DNA of 64,000 bases from Antedon bifida (taxonomy: Eukaryota > Echinodermata > Crinoidea > Comatulida > Antedonidae). This document shows positions 48,477 through 59,468 of the stretch, one piece after another. A program made the position numbers and the translations under genes. The notes below the pieces were generated by a model that was not told where the DNA came from, searched no databases, and saw only the letters and a program-made list of their open reading frames with translations. The stretch is from the NCBI GenBank assembly GCA_963402885.1, contig OY727102.1:16306001-16370000 (forward strand), in the 5' to 3' direction. Numbering within the stretch: the stretch's first letter is position 1; the number at the start of each line of letters is the position of its first letter.

Positions 48477-49676
48477 CTACGTCCAATACGTCATTTCACC
48501 AGATATTGTCTGATCATTTTCTATGATTGTATTCTGGTAACAAGGTTCAGGAATGCTCGTATCGTGATTCTCAGATCCATTTTGATCAGGATTAGTTTTA
48601 TTCATGAAAATCGATCTGATTGATTTTAAAACTTTGCTGAATTTAACTAAAATACCAATACACAATCCAAGAAAAAACATACAAAATGAAAGACACACAA
48701 TTAAGGTTATAGGTAAGTCATTTGAATCATTAGATGTTTTATCTTCATACTTTACCTCAATGGTATCGTTACCAACCAATCCAGAAGACGTGGTTACGTC
48801 ACAACGAATGAAAATATTACAATTATGATTGACGTCAAATATGTCTATGTTTCTCCCATCGTTCTTTAAGATATACTTTAATTTACTAAAAATTAATAAC
48901 TCGTTATTAATCGTCCAAATATAATCCGTTATTTTCCATGGACTCATTGTTTTACAAGTCAATTCTAGATCTCCGGATTTAAAAGCGGTTGCATTAGAGA
49001 ATATGTGAACGTCTGGAGGAACTCTTAACTGTACCTGGCATGACTGATTCTCATCTGCAGCTAGTCCTTCTGCTTTACACATAAACACAGCCTCTTCGTC
49101 ATCGATGGTCAGTACACGTGTTAACTTGTCAAAGTATGATGACGTTTCAGTATTCCAAGAATCTTGATTTTCCAATAATTTAAATCCATTTCTGTACCAT
49201 TGTAATTCTGGTTTTGGATCCCCTCCTTTTGCCCTACATGTTATTTGTGCTGTTTTCTCGGTGTTTATTGACGTCATGTCTGAATAACACTGGGGATACA
49301 CTGAGTCTAACCTCATTCTCTCGATAACCGTAAGAGTGGCGTATGGTGATACAAAACCAATCTGACAATGATAAGTATCTCCATCTTCAATGGAAGTGTT
49401 TGGTATTGTCAATGTACTGGTTGTTCTACTGTTACTTATCATTAATTCAAATCCATTACCTACAAACGCACCTTCCCTGGCTATTAATTCACCGTCACCC
49501 TTAAACCAATGCCACTTGGACGAAGAACTTAGTGCATCAACATTGCATTCAAATACAGCATTTTCACCAATAAATACTTCAAGATTCAATGGTTGTATTG
49601 CAACAGCTTCAGAGAGTAACCAGTAGTTACACACAACAGGAAATATAAACCAAATTATACGGCCGGTGAGCATCAT
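48477..49676 (-). CDS. short-tail Ig receptor 3 (three Ig, TM, YxN tail; ITIM lost), intronless
   Basis: A 399-codon single frame. Signal peptide about 1-24; Ig cysteines 44/104, 147/200 and 241/292; TM about 321-344; short cytoplasmic tail with CYQNT (Tyr 380), a pYxN-type Grb2 site. The sequence beyond the stop is still recognisable as the homologous tail of the gene at 61555-62814 (bases about 48430-48480), but a small indel shifts the frame after GEMTY and ends the protein as WT. The SIYTEL ITIM therefore lies out of frame. Either a recent loss-of-motif allele, a functional non-inhibitory variant, or an assembly error at that site. Confidence 0.82.
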   Translation of the reverse strand: MMLTGRIIWFIFPVVCNYWLLSEAVAIQPLNLEVFIGENAVFECNVDALSSSSKWHWFKGDGELIAREGAFVGNGFELMISNSRTTSTLTIPNTSIEDGDTYHCQIGFVSPYATLTVIERMRLDSVYPQCYSDMTSINTEKTAQITCRAKGGDPKPELQWYRNGFKLLENQDSWNTETSSYFDKLTRVLTIDDEEAVFMCKAEGLAADENQSCQVQLRVPPDVHIFSNATAFKSGDLELTCKTMSPWKITDYIWTINNELLIFSKLKYILKNDGRNIDIFDVNHNCNIFIRCDVTTSSGLVGNDTIEVKYEDKTSNDSNDLPITLIVCLSFCMFFLGLCIGILVKFSKVLKSIRSIFMNKTNPDQNGSENHDTSIPEPCYQNTIIENDQTISGEMTYWT

Positions 49677-51456
49677 GGCATCCTAGTACAGTATAATCAA
49701 AATATACCTCCAGTACACATCCAGTAATAAACACAAATCTTTAAAATGATTTTTTCAATATTTGATCATGTTATGGTTGTTTCCTTCCAAGATATCATGC
49801 AATGATCTACGTCAGTCTTTGTGTAGTCCCTGAATAGCATTCTGCAGTACAGTCGCCCCACACTAAATTGGTTACTTCTTATTTCACACCGTTAAATCGT
49901 TATGCATCGGTGGTGCTTACATTTTCATTCTAATGCATGCAATTCTATTGCCCTTTGTGTTTATTTATTTTTCCTAATGGCATTTATTTATGCAGAACAA
50001 GTTCCTGCATTCAACTTGTTTAACGATAATAATGATACTATGTCATCGATAAATTTGAATCTAGCTAGATAATTTCATGAAACCAGAAAGCAAAATTGGA
50101 TCTTTTATTATGACCAAAGATGTATCGACTATATGAGATCATTGTACAACGGACACTGTTTAAGCTTATATATTTTGACATGCAACATATTATTCGAAAA
50201 TACGATAGCAGCTGCAGAATGCTATTTTCTCATAATTAATCATTTAGTCGTCATATACAGTTAATTTATAATTAATTTACATTATGCATATTCATGAAAG
50301 AAAGGTGTATTTTACAACGTGTTAGATTCATAGATACGATATATATATAGATATGCTCTGTGTATAGTATTTTTGTTTACATAAGAAAGAATTCTTCAGT
50401 CAGTGACGTATAAGTAGTATAATATAATTATTTTTAAAGTAGCTTCTTGAATGCAATATGAATGATTCTAGTATCTATTCACATGTCCGAATCCCGCCAG
50501 GTAGACTACTGCTTCAACAACTTGAGATAGTCTAGGCCCATGTAATTATGATAATGTTACAAACAGTGCCATGTAAGTTAGAAAGATACAGTTTCATTGA
50601 GTATATATATGGACTGAGTGCTATTCTGGGTCACATTTGCTGTTGCTTAACCTTAGTTTGACGTGTTGTTGGTTTACCAAAAGTAACGGTATGTGTAAGT
50701 GTTACTATATCCACAGCAAGTTTTCATATTTGAGAAAAACCAAACAGGTTAGCCCTGCTGTTTTGCATGCTGACCAAATTAAATTGGCCTCATCGGAGTG
50801 CACCCTCTATTATTATTCTTCACTATATATTGTCATCTTTTCTTTATTTAAAATCATCATCATCATTATCATCATCAGGGCCTACAGTTATCATTCTATG
50901 AAAAAAGTATACCCACTGCAAAGGTTGATATTTACTATTATATAGTCTGTAATTCATCTTGTATTCCTTGCTGACTGTACAATTATTACAACACAATTTA
51001 ATTTTAATGTAATATTTATTTACATAACATAGGTGTAACAGCATAACATTATCTTTTTTATTATAGGGTAATTATTTTAGGACTCATCATTGTGTCTACT
51101 ACAGATATATATTTAAAACCAATAAAATATTGAACGATTATATTATTAAGACTACAATATACATTTCTTTTTTAAAAGCTTTTTGTCATTTGTATCATAA
51201 AATATAATAACATATTCCTTCATAAATACATGCATAAAAAACCCTAAATCTATATCAAACAGTTTACATTATTTGCAGACTTGACCTTTCTTGTAATACA
51301 AAGCACAAAGCAAAAGTAGAATAGTTACACTGGGTACTGCAATAAAGTACGTAAAGAAACAGACTACTGTAAATCAGTTGTTACCATTAGATAGACAAAC
51401 TATCATGCATAAATCGAATGCCTAGTAATTCAGCAGAGTCTGATGTATTATGACTC
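49677..51456. other. composite intergenic flank with duplication junction
   Basis: The left part (49677 to about 50330) is homologous to 62815-63310, the 5' flank of a short-type gene. The right part (about 50340-51456) is homologous to 47160-48476 and 60420-61554. The join between two flank types at about 50330-50345 is a probable unequal-crossover breakpoint. No gene. Confidence 0.65.
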
Positions 51457-52010
51457 TTATTCATTAACCTTTATTTTATTTAGTTCTGTGTATATTGAGG
51501 GAGTTGTTGGAAATAGCCCTGAATACGTCATTTCTCCAGATGCTGCCTGATCATTTTCTATGATTGTATTCTGGTAACAAGGTTCAGCAATGCTCGTGTC
51601 TTGATTTCCAGATCTATTTTTATCAGAATCAGTTTTATTCATGCAAAAAGATGGAAATGATTTAAAAAATTTGATGAAGTTAACTAAAATACCAATACAC
51701 AATCCAAGAAAAAATATACCAACTGAAAGACACACAATTAAGGTTAAATTACTTGAATCATGGATCTCCATGTTTGTATCATTAGACGTTTCATCTTCAT
51801 ACTTTATCTCAATAGTTTCGCTACCAACTAATCCAGAAGACGTGATTACGTCACAACGAATTAAGATATTATTTTGATTGAGATCAAATATTGCAATGTC
51901 TCTCCCATCGTTCTTTAAGATATACTTTAATTTACTCATATTTAATAACTCGTTATTAATCATCCAAGTGTACTCTGTTACTTTCCATGGACTTACTGTT
52001 AAACAAGTCA
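51457..52010 (-). pseudogene. split Ig receptor gene 4, 3' part (third Ig, TM, ITIM tail)
   Basis: Encodes the end of the third Ig domain (SPWKVTEYTW...), a TM helix and a short tail with CYQNT, MTYSGL and the canonical ITIM SIYTEL before KIKVNE and stop. It is closely similar to the gene at 61555-62814. The 5' part of the same gene is at 59469-60191. The two are separated by an LTR element, so the host gene is interrupted within the third Ig domain. Confidence 0.85.
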
Positions 52011-53271
52011 TTCTTACTTTTCCTTTTGTTTTCACTATTTGACCCTTTCTTTTGTTTTAGGAAGCTATTGTGTGAAGCCAGTGGAGCAGAGTTTTTGTGT
52101 TGCAGAGAAGGATTGTGTGGTGTTTGCTGATTGGAGGAGAGGTATAAGAGTTAAGTTAGTGTGTGAGTTGCTGATTGGTGGAGAAGGATAAGGTGGTGAT
52201 ATGTGGATAATTGAGGGAATTTTGAGGTAGATGGAAATTGAGAGGAGACAGAGAAGGAGGGCTATGTTATGTTAAGCCAGAAAGGGATAGGTGAATATTG
52301 ATATGAGAAACTAAGACGTACAGGAGAAGAAGTAATTGAATTATGGTGAAATAGAGCTGAAGCAGAAAGGAAATAAAGAGATATACATGAAGTTAATAAA
52401 TTGTGAGTTGGAGATAATTATGGTGATATAGAGCTGAAGCAGAAAGGAAATAAAGTGATATACATGAAGTAAATAAATTGTGAGTTGGAAGTAATACTAT
52501 AAGGCTGTACTTAAATGTAGAACTGTTAATTGTTGAGATTACTGAGGATTAATTTAAATTGTGAATGTAAATTGACGGAAGAAATAATTGTTGGAAACAG
52601 CAGACGTTGTTGCATGTAAAGAATTGTTTGGAAATATTGAAGAGTAACTGGATTGATACTGATATTATTTTACGTGGAAAAGGAGAAAGAAATAATTGGT
52701 CGGGGAGCGGATTGCAGGGCAGAACGACATCAAGAAACATTTTAACTTTATATTTGATTTATTTATATGTCAGAAAATAGGAAGAATTATAATTGATAAT
52801 ACAAGCAGAACGGGAGCAGAGGCGTGGGAGTTGTTTATTTGCAGAATCGTTTTAACTTTTATCTTTCTAATTTGTTTTGTGTCAGCGTAGGAGAGAAGGC
52901 AAGAAAGAACGATATTGTGGACATTTATTATTGTTTAATTATTCATCTTGTGATATTATTGTATTTGAAAGGGGGGTTTCGGGGATTTATTTAAAAATAA
53001 GAAGATTGTTGATATTTTGTTTGGAAGGATTGGGAAATTTGGGGAATTGCATAAAGTTTGTGGGGAATAGGAATACGGTATCATTGTTTGAGAATTGGTT
53101 GGGTTTTTTTTGGGGGGTTTGAATTATAAACGAAAGAATTGGTTGTCGAAGATTATTATTAAATTTTACTTTTTACATTTATATGTGTACAGTTGTGGCT
53201 ATTTACCGTTGTTCACCGTTGGTTACCAGCAATTACATGTCCGAAAGAGCCGTAATTGCGGCTGTGTGACA
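52004..53271 (+). repeat. left LTR of the Gmr1-like element
   Basis: Direct copy of the right LTR at a constant offset of 6197 bases. No difference was noticed by eye in the compared stretches, so the insertion is young. It ends in ...TGTGACA. Small open frames here are repeated identically in the right LTR and are not genes. Confidence 0.88.
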
Positions 53272-53433
53272 TTTATGGGGGCTCGTCCGGGAGACTTTGT
53301 AACCTAGCGTGAACATTGGTAGATGAAACAATTGTACGTGATTCTTGGATTGTCTATTTGCCATATTATTGGCATACTGTATACTTATATTGGATACTTA
53401 TATATATATATATATATTTTTTTTTCTTAAGAA

Positions 53434-54000
53434 ATGGATCTCACTAAAATTGTTGACGCAGGAAAAGCGTTGGGGTTAGATGGAGTGGAATTAAGAGAGT
53501 TTGTGGAAAAGAGAGAGGAAGCTGCCAGAGAGAGAGAAGAGAGAGCACTAGAGAGAGAAGAGAGAGCACTAGAGAGAGAAGAGAGAAACAGGGAGAGAGA
53601 AGAAAAACAGCGAAACAGGGACAGGGAGAGAGAAGAAATGGAGCGAAACAGAGACAGGGAAGAGAGAGAGAGAAGAGAGGCACTAGAGAAGGAAGAGAGA
53701 GAGAGAAGAGAGGCACTAGAGAAGGAAGAGAGAGAGAGAAGAGAGGCACTAGAGAAGGAAGAGAGAGAGAGAAGAGAGGCACTAGAGAAGGAAGAGAGAG
53801 AGAGAAGAGAGGTACTAGAGAGGGACGAAGCAGAGAGAAAAAGAGCGAGTGAAGAAAAAGAGAGAGAAAACGAAAGGGCGAAAGAAGCTGAGAATCAGGC
53901 CTATCTCATAGAAATGCGAAGGTTAGAAATCCAATTAGAACAAGAAAAGAATCGGGCACGGCCGGGTGGTAGAGTATTATTGAGTGGCCGGTTAACTTAA
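53434..54000 (+). CDS. Gag-region frame of the LTR element, Glu/Arg-rich coiled coil
   Basis: The frame begins MDLTKIVDAGKALGLDG, followed by long REERALEREER-type repeats predicted to form a charged coiled coil, with an internal tandem repeat of EERERREALEK units at about 53650-53815. It belongs to the element at 52004-59468. Confidence 0.7.
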   Translation: MDLTKIVDAGKALGLDGVELREFVEKREEAAREREERALEREERALEREERNREREEKQRNRDREREEMERNRDREERERREALEKEERERREALEKEERERREALEKEERERREALEKEERERREVLERDEAERKRASEEKERENERAKEAENQAYLIEMRRLEIQLEQEKNRARPGGRVLLSGRLT

Positions 54001-54041
54001 GTGCCCTACTAACTGGGAAGGCTCTCGAGGTTTATTCCAGG

Positions 54042-56561
54042 TTGTCGTCAGCTGAAGCTAACGATTACAAACTGTTGAAATTGGCTCTTCTAAAACGGTT
54101 TCAGTTAACCGCCGATGGATTTCGACATAAGTTACGAACAGCTAAGCCCGAATACGGAGAAAGCGGCCCGCAATTTGCTGCGAGGATAAGCAATTATCTT
54201 GATAGGTGGATTGACCTAGCAGAGGGGGAAAAAACCTTTCAGGGGTTAAAAGATTTATTGCTGCGAGAGCAGTTTACCGATGGGTGTGGGAAGGACCTAG
54301 CTCTGTTCCTAAGGGAACGTCAACCGAAAACGATACAAGCGATGGCTGAAATTGCGGAGCAATATTTGGAAGCTCGTGGGGGATTATTTGGTAAACCAAT
54401 AGAGTTTAAACAAAAAGAGCCAAATTCTCCTCAACTCTCCTCTAATAATGTTCCCAGTACATCCTCATCACAAAGCCCTTCTAGTTTCCGTAGTCCAACT
54501 TGTTTTATATGTCATCGTGTAGGTCACCTAGCTAGAAATTGCAGAGCCTCAACTATGCATAAGCCAAACTCTCCTCCAAAATGTTACCGATGCTTAAAAA
54601 CAGGACATATTGCCAGAAATTGTAGACAGGACGCCAACAGTTGCGCTGGGTTGTCTACTTCACCACAAACAGAGTCTGATTGCCAGAAATGTACAAACCA
54701 ACACGAATGTAAAGCCAAAGAAGAAATTCCCGATGTGGGGGCCAGTATGGTTACGAAAATGTCAGAGTCTTTAAATCAATGTTGTATCAATAATGATGGT
54801 GATAAGGTCACTCTTCAATGTGGGCACTGTCTTCCAATTATGACAGCGGCTCTAAATAATTCAATTAGTAAAATGCCCGTTTATACAGGTTGTGTTGGGT
54901 CACGCTGCGTCTCTGTTCTTCGTGACAGTGGCTGTAGTGGGGTGGTTGTGAAGAAAGATCTTGTATCAGCCGAACAACTTACTGGTAAGGAGAAAACCTG
55001 TGTGCTGATTGATGGCACGGTTCGCAACTTACCGGTTGCATTAATACATGTTAATACTCCATTTTTTTCAGGAAAGACGTATGCACTATGTATGAATAAC
55101 CCTATTTATGACTTGATATTAGGTAATATTGCAGGAGTACGAGCACCAGGAAATCCAGATCCCACATGGACAGAGCGAAATCTTCAAGGATGTTCTGTTG
55201 TTACCCAGTCTCAAGCTAACACTATGGATAAACCATTCAGAACACTTAAAACTACAGAAATACACAAGCAAATCATCACAGCGGGAATTCTGAAAACCGC
55301 CCAGCAACAAGATATCAGCCTTGCAAAATTCAAGGATCTTGCAGAGAAACAAACTACAACTGTGAGTAACAAACAAGCCGAGGCTAGGTTTATTTATCAT
55401 AAAGACCTATTATATAGGCAATTTTCCTCTCCTAATATTGAACACGGGGATAAGTTTACCCAACTAGTAGTGCCAGCTGACTATCGACGCCAGGTAATGC
55501 GCCAAGCCCATGAAACCTTATTAGGAGGACACCAAGGGGTAAAAAAGACGACAGATAAAGTGTTGACAACATTTTGGTGGCCCGGGGTAACTGCAGATAT
55601 TACTCGATATTGTCGATCCTGTGACATTTGTCAGAGAACTGTACAAAAAGGTAGAGTTACGAAAGTGCCTCTAGGAAGCATGCCTTTGATCGAGGTGCCG
55701 TTTGAACGGATTGCCGTTGATATAGTTGGTCCCATTTTCCCCATGTCTAAAGGTCGTAATCGTTATATACTCACAATAATAGATTTTGCTACTCGTTATC
55801 CAGAGGCAGTGCCTCTACCAAATATTGAAGCTGAACGGGTTGCTGAGGCCTTGGTTGGTGTTTTCTCTAGACTTGGTATCCCGAAAGAAATGCTTACCGA
55901 TAGGGGATCACAATTTACATCTGAAGTCATGAGGCAAGTTAGTAAGTTGTTGTCTATACGTCAGGTAATGACATCTCCATATCACCCAGCTTGTAATGGT
56001 TTGGTCGAACGGTTCAATGGAACACTCAAACAAATGCTGAAACGTATGTGTGCAGAAAGGCCTACTGATTGGGATCGTTACATTGACCCACTACTTTTTG
56101 CGGTTAGGGAATCTTCACAAGAAAGTTTAGGGTTTTCTCCTTTTGAACTGTTATATGGCCGTACCGTACGAGGACCCATGTCCATCCTAAGGGAATTGTG
56201 GACCGAAGAAATCGAAACACCAGAAACAAAAACCACCTACCAGTACGTTATGGATTTACGGGAACGACTACATGAAACCTGTCAGATGGCTCAGAAGAAT
56301 CTACAAAAATCTAAGGTCAGGTACAAACAATATTATGACAAAAAGAGTAAGTCCCGGGAATTTGAGGTTGGGGATAAGGTACTACTTTTATTACCCACAG
56401 ACAAAAACAAACTATTGCTTCAATGGAAAGGTCCTTTTAAGGTTGTAAAGAAATTTGGGTATCTAGACTACCAAATTGACCTTAACGGGAAATTCAAAAT
56501 ATTTCACGCCAATCTCTTGAAAAGTATTATGAGCGAACCGCAGACATTAGTGCTGCCTTAG
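54042..56561 (+). CDS. Gag-zinc knuckle, protease and integrase frame of the LTR element
   Basis: Parts in order: a helical capsid-like region; two CCHC zinc knuckles (CFICHRVGHLARNC, CYRCLKTGHIARNC); a retropepsin-like DSGCSG; an HHCC integrase N-domain; and a core domain with AVDIVGP, LTDRGSQF and the NGLVERFNG block. A basic C-terminal domain follows. Fossil/retroelement gene, not a host gene. Confidence 0.85.
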   Translation: MSSAEANDYKLLKLALLKRFQLTADGFRHKLRTAKPEYGESGPQFAARISNYLDRWIDLAEGEKTFQGLKDLLLREQFTDGCGKDLALFLRERQPKTIQAMAEIAEQYLEARGGLFGKPIEFKQKEPNSPQLSSNNVPSTSSSQSPSSFRSPTCFICHRVGHLARNCRASTMHKPNSPPKCYRCLKTGHIARNCRQDANSCAGLSTSPQTESDCQKCTNQHECKAKEEIPDVGASMVTKMSESLNQCCINNDGDKVTLQCGHCLPIMTAALNNSISKMPVYTGCVGSRCVSVLRDSGCSGVVVKKDLVSAEQLTGKEKTCVLIDGTVRNLPVALIHVNTPFFSGKTYALCMNNPIYDLILGNIAGVRAPGNPDPTWTERNLQGCSVVTQSQANTMDKPFRTLKTTEIHKQIITAGILKTAQQQDISLAKFKDLAEKQTTTVSNKQAEARFIYHKDLLYRQFSSPNIEHGDKFTQLVVPADYRRQVMRQAHETLLGGHQGVKKTTDKVLTTFWWPGVTADITRYCRSCDICQRTVQKGRVTKVPLGSMPLIEVPFERIAVDIVGPIFPMSKGRNRYILTIIDFATRYPEAVPLPNIEAERVAEALVGVFSRLGIPKEMLTDRGSQFTSEVMRQVSKLLSIRQVMTSPYHPACNGLVERFNGTLKQMLKRMCAERPTDWDRYIDPLLFAVRESSQESLGFSPFELLYGRTVRGPMSILRELWTEEIETPETKTTYQYVMDLRERLHETCQMAQKNLQKSKVRYKQYYDKKSKSREFEVGDKVLLLLPTDKNKLLLQWKGPFKVVKKFGYLDYQIDLNGKFKIFHANLLKSIMSEPQTLVLP

Positions 56562-56758
56562 GGGTATCCGAGCCTTCTGGTATCCTTGAATTAGCTAGCA
56601 CCGCTGTTATTGAATGCGAACCTAATGAAACATTTACAAATAACCAAAATTATCATCTATCTAATGAGAATCTTTTACAGCTCCACCCTCTACTAGCAAA
56701 AGAAACAACAGCCGACATCCACATCAACGAAAGCCTGGATGATACACTAAAGCATGAG

Positions 56759-58105
56759 GTGCACCGACTTATCGGAAACTACAAAGATGTACTGACGGAT
56801 TTACCGGGTAAGACTACACTTGGGCAGCATGAAATCAAGCTGGAAACTGATGATACAATCCGTTCCAAGCCCTATCCACTTCCACATGCGTTGCGAGGTA
56901 CCATTAAGGATGAGGTAAATATGATGTTAAATCTGGGTGTAGTGGAGCCTTCAGGGGCACCGTTTGCCTCTCCAATAGTATTGGTAAAGAAACCGGATGG
57001 GTCAAATCGATTCTGCGTGGACTTTCGGAAACTTAATCAGGTTACAGTTTTTGACGCCGAACCGATTCCGGACCAAGAGGAACTGTTCACAAAGTTGGCC
57101 CATGATCATTATTTTACTAAGATAGATTTAAGTAAAGGGTATTGGCAAGTTCCCATGGATGAAGCGTCAAAACCTTTAACAGCCTTTCTAACACCAGATG
57201 GTTTGTTTCAATTTAATGTCATGCCGTTCGGCTTAGTCAATGCACCGGCTACTTTCAGTCGTATCATGAGAAAATTACTCAAAGGAATGGATAATACACT
57301 TAATTATATTGATGACATTCTAATTCACACAGCTTCTTGGGATCAACATATGAAATGTTTGTCAGAATTGTTTGGACGTCTCCGCAGGGCCAATCTAACT
57401 GCTCGACCAAGCAAATGTTTCATTGGTTATGAAACAATCGAGTTTCTTGGCCATGTGGTAGGGAAAGGACATGTTCAACCTCGAGTGGAGAAGATACAAA
57501 GCATCTTGTCAGCCAAACAACCAGAAACAAAGAAACAACTCCGGTCATTCCTTGGGATGACTAACTACTATAGAAAGTTCATTCCTAATTACTCTGTGAT
57601 TGCTTGTCCATTAACCGACAAAACGAAGAATCGGGAACCTAACCGAATATGTTGGGAGAAGGCCCAGGAAAGTGCGTTTGTTAAACTTAAGGAAAAATTA
57701 AACAGTACTCCAATTTTATGCCTTCCTAATTTAAACAAAGATTTTATTTTGAGAACAGATGCGTCCGAATATGGAGTGGGAGCGGTTCTAATGCAGCAGT
57801 ATGGTGACGTGAAGTTTCCCGTGGCGTACGCTAGCAAGAAACTGCTTCCTCGAGAAAAAGCATATTCAGTGATGGAAAAAGAATGCTTAGCCATTGTATG
57901 GAGTGTACGAAAATTTGAGTCTTATTTATATGGACGAAACTTCACGTTGGAAACTGATCACCAGCCGCTTGTGTTTATGCACAGAGCGAAATTGTCCAAT
58001 GGGCGAATTATGAGATGGGCCCTGGCTCTACAACCGTACAAGTTCCGAATAGAGGCGATTAAAGGCAGTGAAAATGTAGGAGCTGATTATTTAAGTCGAG
58101 TGTAA
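56759..58105 (+). CDS. reverse transcriptase and RNase H frame of the LTR element
   Basis: A Ty3/Gypsy reverse transcriptase with FCVDFRKLN, FGLVNAPATF and the YIDDIL active-site box, then RNase H (LRTDASEYGVGAVL, SVMEKECLAIVW, LETDHQPL). It lies downstream of the integrase, the reverse of the usual Gypsy order. Confidence 0.88.
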   Translation: MHRLIGNYKDVLTDLPGKTTLGQHEIKLETDDTIRSKPYPLPHALRGTIKDEVNMMLNLGVVEPSGAPFASPIVLVKKPDGSNRFCVDFRKLNQVTVFDAEPIPDQEELFTKLAHDHYFTKIDLSKGYWQVPMDEASKPLTAFLTPDGLFQFNVMPFGLVNAPATFSRIMRKLLKGMDNTLNYIDDILIHTASWDQHMKCLSELFGRLRRANLTARPSKCFIGYETIEFLGHVVGKGHVQPRVEKIQSILSAKQPETKKQLRSFLGMTNYYRKFIPNYSVIACPLTDKTKNREPNRICWEKAQESAFVKLKEKLNSTPILCLPNLNKDFILRTDASEYGVGAVLMQQYGDVKFPVAYASKKLLPREKAYSVMEKECLAIVWSVRKFESYLYGRNFTLETDHQPLVFMHRAKLSNGRIMRWALALQPYKFRIEAIKGSENVGADYLSRV

Positions 58106-58165
58106 ATAGGACCCGTCACGGTATGGAGAAAATGTTGATACATTATTCTTTTAGAGGGGAGTAAA

Positions 58166-59468
58166 TGTCACAAGTGACATAAAGTTGTGTATATATTTTG
58201 CAAGTCATTCTTACTTTTCCTTTTGTTTTCACTATTTGACCCTTTCTTTTGTTTTAGGAAGCTATTGTGTGAAGCCAGTGGAGCAGAGTTTTTGTGTTGC
58301 AGAGAAGGATTGTGTGGTGTTTGCTGATTGGAGGAGAGGTATAAGAGTTAAGTTAGTGTGTGAGTTGCTGATTGGTGGAGAAGGATAAGGTGGTGATATG
58401 TGGATAATTGAGGGAATTTTGAGGTAGATGGAAATTGAGAGGAGACAGAGAAGGAGGGCTATGTTATGTTAAGCCAGAAAGGGATAGGTGAATATTGATA
58501 TGAGAAACTAAGACGTACAGGAGAAGAAGTAATTGAATTATGGTGAAATAGAGCTGAAGCAGAAAGGAAATAAAGAGATATACATGAAGTTAATAAATTG
58601 TGAGTTGGAGATAATTATGGTGATATAGAGCTGAAGCAGAAAGGAAATAAAGTGATATACATGAAGTAAATAAATTGTGAGTTGGAAGTAATACTATAAG
58701 GCTGTACTTAAATGTAGAACTGTTAATTGTTGAGATTACTGAGGATTAATTTAAATTGTGAATGTAAATTGACGGAAGAAATAATTGTTGGAAACAGCAG
58801 ACGTTGTTGCATGTAAAGAATTGTTTGGAAATATTGAAGAGTAACTGGATTGATACTGATATTATTTTACGTGGAAAAGGAGAAAGAAATAATTGGTCGG
58901 GGAGCGGATTGCAGGGCAGAACGACATCAAGAAACATTTTAACTTTATATTTGATTTATTTATATGTCAGAAAATAGGAAGAATTATAATTGATAATACA
59001 AGCAGAACGGGAGCAGAGGCGTGGGAGTTGTTTATTTGCAGAATCGTTTTAACTTTTATCTTTCTAATTTGTTTTGTGTCAGCGTAGGAGAGAAGGCAAG
59101 AAAGAACGATATTGTGGACATTTATTATTGTTTAATTATTCATCTTGTGATATTATTGTATTTGAAAGGGGGGTTTCGGGGATTTATTTAAAAATAAGAA
59201 GATTGTTGATATTTTGTTTGGAAGGATTGGGAAATTTGGGGAATTGCATAAAGTTTGTGGGGAATAGGAATACGGTATCATTGTTTGAGAATTGGTTGGG
59301 TTTTTTTTGGGGGGTTTGAATTATAAACGAAAGAATTGGTTGTCGAAGATTATTATTAAATTTTACTTTTTACATTTATATGTGTACAGTTGTGGCTATT
59401 TACCGTTGTTCACCGTTGGTTACCAGCAATTACATGTCCGAAAGAGCCGTAATTGCGGCTGTGTGACA
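58166..59468 (+). repeat. right LTR of the Gmr1-like element
   Basis: About 1.3 kb, starting TGTCACA and ending TGTGACA (inverted terminal heptamer). Preceded by a purine-rich tract around 58154-58165. Directly abuts host Ig-gene sequence at 59469. Confidence 0.88.

Larger units (their letters stand above)
52004..59468 (+). mobile_element. Ty3/Gypsy LTR retrotransposon, Gmr1-like (integrase before reverse transcriptase)
   Basis: About 7.5 kb with long LTRs, a primer site at 53276-53292 matching the 3' end of tRNA-Pro, a Gag region, protease, integrase, then reverse transcriptase and RNase H, and a purine-rich tract before the right LTR. Integrase upstream of reverse transcriptase in a Gypsy-type element is the mark of the Gmr1-like group known from deuterostomes (established knowledge). 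No envelope gene seen. It looks close to whole, with about two interruptions between its open frames. Near-identical LTRs indicate a recent insertion into the host Ig gene. No clear target-site duplication identified. Confidence 0.88.

Noticed and set aside
52549-53307. Small proteins repeated identically at 58746-59534
   Set aside because: They are the two LTRs of one element; the identity reflects LTR duplication, not gene duplication.
53444-53782. 112-aa minus-strand Leu/Ser/Pro-rich frame
   Set aside because: Antisense of the Glu/Arg repeat in the Gag region.
58106-58165. Envelope-like gene in the LTR element
   Set aside because: The space between the RNase H frame and the right LTR is too short and holds no such frame.
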